DNA of 8,794 nt from Actinomycetes bacterium (lineage in GTDB: Bacteria > Actinomycetota > Actinomycetes > Mycobacteriales > Mycobacteriaceae): the NCBI GenBank assembly GCA_023388385.1, contig JAEWGK010000065.1:1-8794 (forward strand). Direction: 5' to 3'. The notes under the pieces were generated by a model. The model did no database searches. It saw nothing but the letters and a program-made list of their open reading frames with translations, and had not been told where the DNA came from. A program made the position numbers and the translations under genes. Within the stretch, counting starts at the first letter, position 1, and every line of letters starts with the position of its first letter. Shown here piece by piece: positions 1-6,040 of this stretch.

Positions 1-193
1 GGCATCGTTCAGAGGGGCTCCGCCCGCCGGGTTGGCCGCGAGGCCCGGCGGGGACACCCACTTGCGGCTGGGCCCGTCATCCGGACATGTTCGCCTGATC
101 CGGAGGGCCGAGCAGAGACCCCGCGCGGACTGCGCACGGAGAAGCCCTGGTGAAGTGGCGGAGGACCCGGGTTCGATTCCCGGCAGCTCCACC
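1..193 (+). ncRNA. ssrA: tmRNA (transfer-messenger RNA), 3' part; 5' end outside window
   Basis: This RNA rescues stalled ribosomes through trans-translation, working with SmpB. The visible part covers the downstream pseudoknot region and the tRNA-like 3' domain; the tag-peptide reading frame lies upstream of the window. The segments CCGAGCAGAG (108-117) and ACTGCGCACGGAGAAGCC (129-146) match the Mycobacterium tuberculosis tmRNA 3' domain as I remember it. The T-arm has stem CCGGG/CCCGG (167-171, 179-183) around loop TTCGATT (172-178). The acceptor 3' strand CAGCTCC (184-190) carries U at position 70, the alanine-identity partner of G3, followed by A-C-C (191-193); the terminal A of CCA is not encoded. 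A perfect 9 bp stem, 23-31 with 44-52, fits a pseudoknot helix. The 3' end alone resembles a broken tRNA-Ala, but upstream similarity through position 1 (GGCATC, AGAGGG) favours tmRNA. Confidence 0.93.
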
Positions 194-197
194 GCGA

Positions 198-232
198 GCC
201 CCCACCTGTTTTTGCAGGTGGGGGCACTTTTT
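198..232 (+). terminator. Intrinsic terminator of tmRNA
   Basis: A perfect 11 bp GC-rich stem (198-208 with 215-225) encloses a 6-base loop and is followed by a T run at 228-232. It begins 4 bases after the encoded 3' end of the tmRNA, so it is the expected transcript end. The complementary strand lacks a T tract after the hairpin, so it should act mainly on the plus strand. Confidence 0.92.
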
Positions 233-455
233 GCTTTCGACGCCGGTTTCGGTGTTTGTGGTCATACCTAGCGCGCAATTGGTCTGTGACAGGCTGTGGC
301 CCATTGCGTCCGCGAGTGCGTTGAGGCTGCGAGGAGGCTGTGAACACCGCACTTCGCGGTCACGGAGCCCAGGCCGGAGAGGGGGGCACGGGGAGGAAAC
401 GCTGATGCGGGACGGGGTTCAGCATGGACGTCGTTGGCGGCCGCCCGAGTCGTGT

Positions 456-716
456 TCAGCGGCCATAGTGGTATCGGCAGGCGGCAATGCGAATCTCGTC
501 GCCGACTATCTTGTAGACGAGGCGGTGTTCGTCGGTGATTCGCCTCGACCAGTATCCGGACAGTCCATGCTTGAGGGCTTCGGGTTTGCCGATGCCCGTA
601 TTGCCGTTCCGGGTAACGTCCTTGATGAGTCGATTGATCCTCTTGAGCGTTCTGCGGTCCTCGGTCTGCCACCGGAGGTAGTCCTCCCAGGCGGCCTCGT
701 CCCATACGAGGATCAC
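456..716 (-). CDS. yoeB: YoeB-family ribosome-dependent mRNA interferase (toxin)
   Basis: Toxin of a type II toxin-antitoxin system. In this family it binds the ribosome and cuts mRNA in the A site, and is held inactive by YefM. The 86-residue product is full length compared with E. coli YoeB (84 residues) and aligns end to end by eye: W-x-x-Y-L near residues 10-14, K-I/R-I-N-x-L-I-K-D near 25-33, G-K-P-E at 43-46, L-S-G-Y-W-S-R-R-I-T at 52-61, and C-R-Y-H-Y at 80-84. The catalytic residues known from E. coli (Glu46, Arg65, His83) fall at exactly those positions, so the toxin should be active. The start is GTG. It follows the antitoxin TGA by one codon, in the same reading frame, so the two are surely co-transcribed and perhaps translationally coupled. 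The gene converges with tmRNA. Confidence 0.95.
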   Translation of the reverse strand: MILVWDEAAWEDYLRWQTEDRRTLKRINRLIKDVTRNGNTGIGKPEALKHGLSGYWSRRITDEHRLVYKIVGDEIRIAACRYHYGR

Positions 717-719
717 GTG

Positions 720-974
720 TCAGTCCTCGATCAGGTCGTGCTGAATCCCCTGTGCGTTTTCCAGGCGGTCGATGGAGTCGAGAAGCCGGCGGGCGTTGAT
801 GGGGGACCGAAGCAGGTGCGCGGTCTCCTTCAGTGACTCGTATTCGGCGAGCGAAACGATGACGACGGGCTCATGGCCGACGCGGGTGATGATGGTCTCT
901 TCGCAATTGTCCACGACGTCGTCAAGCACCTTGGCGTAGTTGGCCCGGGACTCGGTGTAGCTCATGGTCTTCAT
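720..974 (-). CDS. yefM: YefM-family antitoxin (Phd/YefM)
   Basis: Antitoxin that neutralises YoeB and, with it, represses the operon. The 84-residue protein has the Phd/YefM layout: an N-terminal DNA-binding and dimerisation part starting M-K-T-M-S-Y-T-E-S-R (E. coli: M-R-T-I-S-Y-S-E-A-R), the P-V-V-I-V-S-L-A-E-Y-E-S-L core at about residues 36-48, then A-H-L-L-R-S-P-I-N-A-R-R-L (52-64), nearly identical to the E. coli linker, and an acidic, probably flexible toxin-binding C-terminus. ATG at 974 is chosen over the in-frame ATG at 965 because it matches the E. coli N-terminus and has a G-rich Shine-Dalgarno (GGGGG, 985-981) 6 bases upstream. It is the first gene of the operon, as usual for this family. 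Confidence 0.95.
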   Translation of the reverse strand: MKTMSYTESRANYAKVLDDVVDNCEETIITRVGHEPVVIVSLAEYESLKETAHLLRSPINARRLLDSIDRLENAQGIQHDLIED

Positions 975-980
975 GTCGCA

Positions 981-1024
981 CCCCCTGTACGGAAAAATGT
1001 ACGTGGGGGATGGTCTGGGGTCAA
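981..1024 (-). promoter_or_regulatory. yefM-yoeB promoter, two-box operator and ribosome binding site
   Basis: Read on the minus strand, -35 TTGACC (1024-1019) and -10 TACATT (1001-996) are exactly 17 bases apart, matching consensus at 5/6 and 4/6. Two TGTAC boxes (plus-strand 986-990 and 998-1002) are offset by exactly 12 bp; one overlaps the -10 and the other covers the likely start site near 989. The E. coli YefM-YoeB operator is described as adjacent palindromes with TGTACA cores 12 bp apart, so this should be the autoregulatory operator. The G-rich Shine-Dalgarno lies at 985-981. The predicted 5' UTR is only about 15 bases. Confidence 0.8.
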
Positions 1025-1127
1025 GGGATGAGGTGGCGCTTCCTGATGGTTCGCCTCGTCCCCCTCGGCGAGACGGAGGCTTACCCGGATCGCGGCTACG
1101 TCAGAGCCGGTCAGGGTGGATCTGCGA

Positions 1128-1158
1128 AGCCCCGCCCGGAACGGTCGCGGGCGGGGCT
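1128..1158 (-). terminator. Hairpin terminator after the SGNH hydrolase gene
   Basis: A perfect 11 bp stem (1128-1138 with 1148-1158) around a 9-base loop lies about 50 bases past the hydrolase stop codon. No T run follows on the minus strand, so this is a hairpin-only candidate, common in high-GC actinobacteria. It could equally be an mRNA 3'-end stabiliser. Confidence 0.6.
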
Positions 1159-1205
1159 GGTGCGTCGTCTGCCGGAGCGGGCGGCGCGCCGGGGCGCCGG
1201 TGCGG

Positions 1206-2105
1206 CTAGGCGCCGCGCAGGTGGTCGGCCATGATGTGGCCCATGACCTGCTGGCCGTGGATGGTCGGGTGCAGGCGCATGTTGTACTCGACGGTGGTGT
1301 CGACTAGTCCGGCGACGTAGCGTTCGGCCGGTGCGGCGCAGGTGCCGTGGCCGGCGGTCGCGGCGTTGAGATCGACGAAGCGGGCGCCGGCCTGGGCGGC
1401 GGCGGAGCGCATCGTGTTCTTCAGGGCCTGTTCGACGCCGGTGGCGCCGGGGACGAGGAGGCGGCCCGGGCGGTTCGGGTCGAGGTTGACCAGGCAAACG
1501 CTGTCGCCACTGGTCAGCTCCGGGTAGCTGGCGAAGACGATCTCGGCCCGCGGGGCGGCCTGGCGGACGCGGTTGGCCTGCTCGGCCAGAAACGCGTCGA
1601 AGGCGGTCGGGATGTCCAGGCGCATCACGCCGGCGCCGGCGTCGATCCAGGCCAGGGTGTCCAGGCCGCCGTACATGAAGACGACCTTGTTGGTGGACGG
1701 GCCGATGTCGCCGGAGTTGATGGCGGCGTCGACGGAGGAACTCAGGTCCAGGACCGGCAGGCGCCCGGTGCCGTTGCAGGAGTAGTCCGCGAGGTCGCGC
1801 AGGCTGTTGAAGTCCATGCCCAGGTCCTGGGCGGCGACGCGCGGCCAGTTGAACGGATCGACGAAGCAGTTCGGCTTGCGGGACGGGACGACCTGGCGGT
1901 ACGGATCCAGCGGGTCGTCGCCGCTGACGGGGGAGTTCGGGGTCGTCGGGTTCGCGGTGAAGGAATCGCCGATCGTGACCAGGCGGGCGCCGCCGTGGGG
2001 GTTGGCGCCGGCGGCGGGGGAGGCGACGGCGGTGGCCAGGCCGGCAACGCCGAGCGCGGCGACCGCTGCCGCGGCGGCCTTCTTCAGGGACTGCTTCAGG
2101 GTCAT
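1206..2105 (-). CDS. Secreted SGNH/GDSL-family hydrolase (lipase/esterase-like)
   Basis: Predicted extracellular ester hydrolase of 299 residues. A Sec-type signal peptide is clear: K4/K8/K9, an Ala/Val/Leu-rich core to about residue 27, and a likely cut near A-A-G-A at 31-34. Block I is V-T-I-G-D-S-F at 43-49, with nucleophile Ser48. Block II fits Y-S-C-N-G-T-G (108-114), block III is the degenerate G-G-L-D (146-149, usually G-x-N-D), and block V has catalytic His279 in L-H-P-T. The usual Asp three residues before the His is Met276, so a Ser-His dyad assisted by a backbone carbonyl, as described for the Streptomyces scabies esterase, is possible. Four cysteines (80, 110, 204, 256) suggest two disulfides. 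ATG at 2105 has GGAG (2116-2113) at good distance. It reads in the same direction as the PPA1309-family gene but 167 bases away, so probably has its own promoter. Substrate unknown; a role on envelope lipids is inference. Confidence 0.85.
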   Translation of the reverse strand: MTLKQSLKKAAAAAVAALGVAGLATAVASPAAGANPHGGARLVTIGDSFTANPTTPNSPVSGDDPLDPYRQVVPSRKPNCFVDPFNWPRVAAQDLGMDFNSLRDLADYSCNGTGRLPVLDLSSSVDAAINSGDIGPSTNKVVFMYGGLDTLAWIDAGAGVMRLDIPTAFDAFLAEQANRVRQAAPRAEIVFASYPELTSGDSVCLVNLDPNRPGRLLVPGATGVEQALKNTMRSAAAQAGARFVDLNAATAGHGTCAAPAERYVAGLVDTTVEYNMRLHPTIHGQQVMGHIMADHLRGA

Positions 2106-2188
2106 GCTGATGCTCCAGGGACGTGTTGATGCGACGAATGTGACGCGTGAGGTTGCCGAAACGCTGTTCCCGCGCTGATCGGGAGCAA

Positions 2189-2194
2189 ACGTTA
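2189..2194 (-). promoter_or_regulatory. Possible -10 box for the SGNH hydrolase gene
   Basis: TAACGT on the minus strand fits the actinobacterial TANNNT -10 pattern. It would place a start near 2182, giving a 5' UTR of about 77 bases. No convincing -35 is seen, so this is tentative. Confidence 0.25.
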
Positions 2195-2272
2195 CCTGAT
2201 CGCGACCTACGGGACTAGTCGGGTTCTCTCAGGTGGGTGTTACGGTCCCGTGGTTGCCGGCACATCCGGCGC

Positions 2273-2890
2273 TCAGCCGCCGAAGGTCGCGCGCAGGGCG
2301 GCGACGACGCCGTCGGCGGTGCCGGAGCCGTCGCGAAGCTCGATGTCGTCATCGGCGAAGGGGCCGCGCTCCGCGAGCTCCGCCTCCGTCGGGCGGGGCT
2401 GGATGAGCGTCAGATCCGGTCCCTCGTCCAGGACGCCGGTGATGAGTCGTGCCTGCCGCGCCAGCCCGTCGCGCGCCGACGCCCTGACCTCCTCCAGCTC
2501 CATGTCGTCGATCTCGCCGGCGCGGTCGGGTGCGACGACGAGGACCTCCTGGACCAGCACGGCGCCGACGACGCCCTCCGGCCACGACGTCCGGGCGATG
2601 AACTCGCCGAGCTCGGGCGAGCCGCCCTCGACGCCCTCCGGCAGCGGCTCCTGGACCACGAGCGAGAGGGGGTCGTCGTCGAGCTCGCGGCCCAGAGCAC
2701 CGGCGAGCAGTTCCGTCGGCACCAGAGCGACCAGCTGCGGCGGCGAATCCCAGCCCGCGGAGTGGGCCAGCTCGACGGCCTCAAGCACCGCCCGGTTCAG
2801 CGCCGGGCGCGTGCGCCAGGACTCCCCGCCCGCGCTGTCGATGTCCTTCTGGCAGTCTGCCGGATCGGCCATTCCGTAAGCGTCCGTCAT
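2273..2890 (-). CDS. PPA1309-family conserved actinobacterial protein, function unknown
   Basis: A 205-residue soluble, acidic protein with no signal peptide or membrane segment. It resembles the PPA1309 family as I remember it: a helix containing L-N-R-A-V-L-E-A-V-E (31-40), A-G-W-D-x-P-P-Q-L-V-A-L-V-P-T (45-59), a T-S-W-P-E-G-V-V-G-A-V-L-V-Q-E segment (101-115, where relatives have a W-P-D-E-V-A-G-C-A-like motif), and a C-terminal V-V-A-A-L-R-A-T-F (195-203). No catalytic motif is recognisable. ATG at 2890 is preceded by GGAAGG about 10 bases upstream on the minus strand; a later in-frame ATG (residue 7) lacks as good a site. It is divergent from the UPF0182 gene across 102 bases, an arrangement I believe recurs in actinobacteria and which hints at a shared role. 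The N-terminal 25 residues look poorly conserved. Confidence 0.85.
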   Translation of the reverse strand: MTDAYGMADPADCQKDIDSAGGESWRTRPALNRAVLEAVELAHSAGWDSPPQLVALVPTELLAGALGRELDDDPLSLVVQEPLPEGVEGGSPELGEFIARTSWPEGVVGAVLVQEVLVVAPDRAGEIDDMELEEVRASARDGLARQARLITGVLDEGPDLTLIQPRPTEAELAERGPFADDDIELRDGSGTADGVVAALRATFGG

Positions 2891-2992
2891 CCCGTTCGCG
2901 CCCTTCCTTCGTTTTTCCTTAGAGTGGGACCAACCGTAGACCCGATCCGGGACGGCCGGTAACCCGGCTGCGCCGGCCCAGAGGAGAGCCCG
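2891..2992. promoter_or_regulatory. Divergent promoter region for the PPA1309-family and UPF0182 genes
   Basis: These 102 bases must hold both promoters. On the minus strand, TACGGT (2938-2933) is a good TANNNT -10 with a weak upstream TTACCG (2962-2957), giving a 5' UTR of about 36 bases that includes the Shine-Dalgarno. On the plus strand, TAGAGT (2920-2925) is a possible -10 with no clear -35. The two candidates are only 8 bases apart, so RNA polymerases would compete for the same DNA. The plus-strand gene has GAGGAG at 2981-2986, six bases before its TTG codon. Confidence 0.5.
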
Positions 2993-5983
2993 TTGACCCC
3001 CAGCCCCGACGCGAGAATCCAGGCGAGCGGCCGAAGCGGAAGGTGGATGACGATCATCGTCGTCGTCATCGCCGCGCTGCTGCTCATCGTGCCCGCGCTC
3101 GTGAACGTGTACGTCGACTTCCAGTGGTTCGGGGAGGTGGGGCAGCGCGGCGTCTTCGCCACGGTGTGGGTCATCCGCATCCTCCTGTTCCTCGTCGTCG
3201 GCGTCCTGTTCGGCGGCATCGTCTTCCTGGCGCTGTGGCTCGCCTGGCGCGGCCGCCCCGCCGCGGTGCCGGGCCTCGATCCCCGCCACCCGCTCGCCGC
3301 CTACCGGCGCATGGCGGAGCAGGGCTCGCGCAGCGTCCTCATCGGCACCCCGGTCCTCTTCGGGCTCTTTGCCGGCGTGCTGGCCCAGGCCAACTGGCGG
3401 TCCCCGCTGCTGTTCCTGCACCGCCAGGACTTCGGCAAGGCCGACCCGCAATTCGGGCTGGACTACGGCTTCTACGCCTTCCAGCTGCCGTTCTGGCGCT
3501 TCCTGTCGGACACCGCCGTCATCGCCGTCATCATCGCGTTCCTGCTCAGCCTGGTGACGCACTACCTGCTCGGCGGCCTGCGCGCCGGCGACCCGACGAC
3601 GGGCGAGAAGATGCGCGTCACCGGCGCCGCCCGCGCCCAGCTGGCCTCCTGGGGCGCCGCGTTCATGCTGCTCAAGGCCGTCAGCTACTGGCTGGACCGC
3701 TACGACCTGCTGGGCACGAAGCAGGCGACGTTCACCGGCGCCTCCTATACCGACGTCAACGCGCTGCTGCCGGCGAAGATCGTCCTGCTGGTCATCGCGC
3801 TGCTCGTCGCCGCCGCGTTCTTCGCCGCCATCTTCCTGCGCAACCTCGCCATCCCCGCGATGGCGACGGCGCTCATGCTCGTCTCGGCCGGAGTCATCGG
3901 CGTCGCGTGGCCGTTGATGGTCGAGCAGTTCTCCGTCGACCCGAACCGCGCCGCGAAGGAGCGCGAGTACATCGCCCGCAACATCGAGGCGACGCGCTAC
4001 CACTACGGCCTGACGGACGACACGGTCACCGTCGAGCGCAACTGGGGGGCCACCGGCGACGAGGAGGGCGACCCGCAGTCCGTCGAGGAGGGTGCCCGCT
4101 CCATCGCCTCCGACAAGAACACGCTGGCGAACATCCGCATCCTCGACCCCGAGATCCTGCCGCCGACGTTCACCCAGCAGCGCCAGCTGCGGAACTTCTA
4201 CGGCTTCCCGGACGTCCTCGCCGTCGACCGCTACGAGGTCGACGGGCAGATGCGCGACTTCATCGTCGCCGCCCGCGAGCTGAACCCCAACAACCTGCAG
4301 GGCAACCAGCAGGACTGGATCAACCGCCACACCGTCTACACGCATGGCAACGGCTTCATTGCCGCCCCCGCCAACCGCGTCGACGAGGTCGCCACCACCG
4401 CCGGCTCCGGCCGCGGCGGCTACCCGCTGTACACCGTCGCCGACCTCTTCGAGTCCCAGGACCCGAACGGCATGAACCTGAATCTCGAGCAGCCGCGCAT
4501 CTACTACGGGCCCGTCATCGCGGACTCCGACGCGGACTACGCCATCGTCGGCGGCAACGGCTCCGGCGACGACTTCGAGTATGACGCCGACGGCCGCAAC
4601 TTCACGTACGACGGCCGCGGCGGCGTGCCGATCGGCAACCTCTTCGCCAAGACGGTGTTCGCGCTGAAGCACCAGGAGCTCAACGTCCTGCTGTCGGACC
4701 GCATCGGCCCCGACTCGAAGATCATCTTCGAGCGCGATCCCCGCGAGCGCGTCCACAAGGTCGCCCCGTGGCTGACGACGGACTCCCGCACCTACCCGGC
4801 CATCGTCGACGGCCGCATCAAGTGGATCGTCGACGGCTACACCACGCTGGCGAACATGCCGTACTCCGAGCGCATGAGCCTGCAGGAGTCCACGCAGGAC
4901 TCCCTCAACGCCCAGGGCACGCAGCAGGCGCTGCCGAACGAGGAGATCAGCTACATCCGCAACTCCGTCAAGGCCACCGTCGACGCCTACGACGGCACCG
5001 TCGAGCTCTACCAGTTCGACGAGCAGGATCCGGTGCTCAAGGCCTGGTCGGAGGCATTCCCCGGCGTCGTCAAGCCGAAGTCGGACATCTCCCCGGACCT
5101 CATGAACCACCTGCGGTACCCGGAGGACCTGTTCAAGGTCCAGCGCGAGCTGATGGCCCGCTACCACGTCTCCGATCCGGGCGTGTTCTTCACCAACGAC
5201 GCCTTCTGGTCCGTGCCGAACGACCCGACGGCGCCGGAGGAGCAGAAGCTGTCCCAGCCGCCGTATTACATCGTCGCGGCCGACCCGAAGACCGGGAAGC
5301 CGAGCTTCCAGCTCATCTCCGCCTTCCGCGGCCTGGAGCGCGAGTACCTCGCCGCCCACATGTCCGTGTCCTCTGATCCGGAGACGTACGGCCACATCAC
5401 CGTCCGCGCGCTGCCGACGGACACCCAGACGATGGGCCCGAAGCAGGCGCAGGACACCATGATGTCCTCCGGCGAGGTCGCCAACGAGCGCACGCTGCTC
5501 GAGGGCTCCAACGTGGTGCTCAACGGCAACCTGCTCACCCTGCCCGTCGGTGGCGATGAGATCCTCTACGTCGAGCCCGTGTACACGCAGCTCCAGGGCC
5601 AGCAGACGGCGTTCCCCAAGCTGCTGCGCGTCCTCGTGTCCTACCGCGGCCAAGTCGGCTACGGTGCCACGGTCTCCGAGGCCCTGGCGGAGGTCGGCAT
5701 CGACCCGTCCGCCGCCACCCAGATCTCCGGGGAACCGCAGGCCGACGGCGCCGGGCCGGGGGACGGCAAGCCCGAGGACGAGAACGCCCCCACGTCGCCG
5801 ACGGAGCCCGGCCCGGTCGACTCCGCCAAGCGCGACGAGGTCGTCGGCCGCATCGACGACGCCCTGAAGCGCCTCCGCGACGCCCAGGAGGACGGCGACT
5901 TCGCGGCGCAGGGCCAGGCGCTGTCCGATCTGGACGCTGCGGTGCGCGACTACCAGCGCGCCAACGGCCAGAACCCGGAGTAG
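2993..5983 (+). CDS. UPF0182 (COG1615) family large integral membrane protein
   Basis: A 996-residue membrane protein of a widespread actinobacterial family of unknown function (M. tuberculosis paralogues Rv0064 and Rv3193c). Seven hydrophobic segments lie in the first third, at about residues 20-40, 56-85, 114-132, 172-194, 217-233, 261-283 and 288-310. A soluble domain of roughly 600 residues follows, probably outside the membrane, rich in Asp, Tyr and Asn. The family-typical D-F-Q-W-F-G-E-V-G follows the first segment (42-50), and N-R-A-x-K-E-R-E-Y-I-x-x-N-I-x-A-T-R (318-335) opens the soluble part. The end is a Pro/Gly/Asp/Glu-rich linker (about 915-945) and a charged helix, possibly coiled coil. 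TTG at 2993 is chosen because GAGGAG sits six bases upstream; ATG at 3047 (residue 19), with GGAAGG only three bases away, is the alternative. Length is normal for the family. Confidence 0.93.
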   Translation: MTPSPDARIQASGRSGRWMTIIVVVIAALLLIVPALVNVYVDFQWFGEVGQRGVFATVWVIRILLFLVVGVLFGGIVFLALWLAWRGRPAAVPGLDPRHPLAAYRRMAEQGSRSVLIGTPVLFGLFAGVLAQANWRSPLLFLHRQDFGKADPQFGLDYGFYAFQLPFWRFLSDTAVIAVIIAFLLSLVTHYLLGGLRAGDPTTGEKMRVTGAARAQLASWGAAFMLLKAVSYWLDRYDLLGTKQATFTGASYTDVNALLPAKIVLLVIALLVAAAFFAAIFLRNLAIPAMATALMLVSAGVIGVAWPLMVEQFSVDPNRAAKEREYIARNIEATRYHYGLTDDTVTVERNWGATGDEEGDPQSVEEGARSIASDKNTLANIRILDPEILPPTFTQQRQLRNFYGFPDVLAVDRYEVDGQMRDFIVAARELNPNNLQGNQQDWINRHTVYTHGNGFIAAPANRVDEVATTAGSGRGGYPLYTVADLFESQDPNGMNLNLEQPRIYYGPVIADSDADYAIVGGNGSGDDFEYDADGRNFTYDGRGGVPIGNLFAKTVFALKHQELNVLLSDRIGPDSKIIFERDPRERVHKVAPWLTTDSRTYPAIVDGRIKWIVDGYTTLANMPYSERMSLQESTQDSLNAQGTQQALPNEEISYIRNSVKATVDAYDGTVELYQFDEQDPVLKAWSEAFPGVVKPKSDISPDLMNHLRYPEDLFKVQRELMARYHVSDPGVFFTNDAFWSVPNDPTAPEEQKLSQPPYYIVAADPKTGKPSFQLISAFRGLEREYLAAHMSVSSDPETYGHITVRALPTDTQTMGPKQAQDTMMSSGEVANERTLLEGSNVVLNGNLLTLPVGGDEILYVEPVYTQLQGQQTAFPKLLRVLVSYRGQVGYGATVSEALAEVGIDPSAATQISGEPQADGAGPGDGKPEDENAPTSPTEPGPVDSAKRDEVVGRIDDALKRLRDAQEDGDFAAQGQALSDLDAAVRDYQRANGQNPE

Positions 5984-6027
5984 GGGGCGTCTCGCGGCGA
6001 AATCGCCTGGGCGGGCGGCCAGGGCGC

Positions 6028-6033
6028 TACGGT
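6028..6033 (+). promoter_or_regulatory. -10 box implying a leaderless acyltransferase mRNA
   Basis: TACGGT, identical to the -10 candidate of the PPA1309-family gene, ends 7 bases before the GTG codon at 6041. Transcription would therefore begin at or beside the start codon. No Shine-Dalgarno is present before this GTG, consistent with leaderless translation, which is common in corynebacteria and mycobacteria. No clear -35 is seen. Confidence 0.45.
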
Positions 6034-6040
6034 TCATCAG

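Noticed and set aside
150..193. A broken tRNA-Ala 3' end, possibly an integration scar
   Set aside because: The acceptor and T-arm do look like tRNA-Ala, but upstream sequence matches the tmRNA 3' domain through position 1, so this is an intact tmRNA end.
9..352. Minus-strand frames with peptides such as A-G-N-R-T-R-V and C-R-E-S-N-P-G
   Set aside because: These are the familiar translations of the antisense of T-arm sequences; they overlap tmRNA and its terminator and have no start signals.
1302..1309. GACTAGTC inside the hydrolase gene, identical to the palindrome at 2213-2220
   Set aside because: An 8-base match inside coding sequence is easily chance, and nothing around the two sites is shared.
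1347..2129. Plus-strand 260-codon frame opposite the SGNH hydrolase
   Set aside because: Gly/Val/Ala/Asp-rich low-complexity shadow; the minus-strand frame has a signal peptide and catalytic blocks.
2237..2962. Plus-strand frames opposite the PPA1309-family gene
   Set aside because: Arg/Ala/Ser-rich shadow translations without ribosome binding sites; the minus-strand frame has family motifs.
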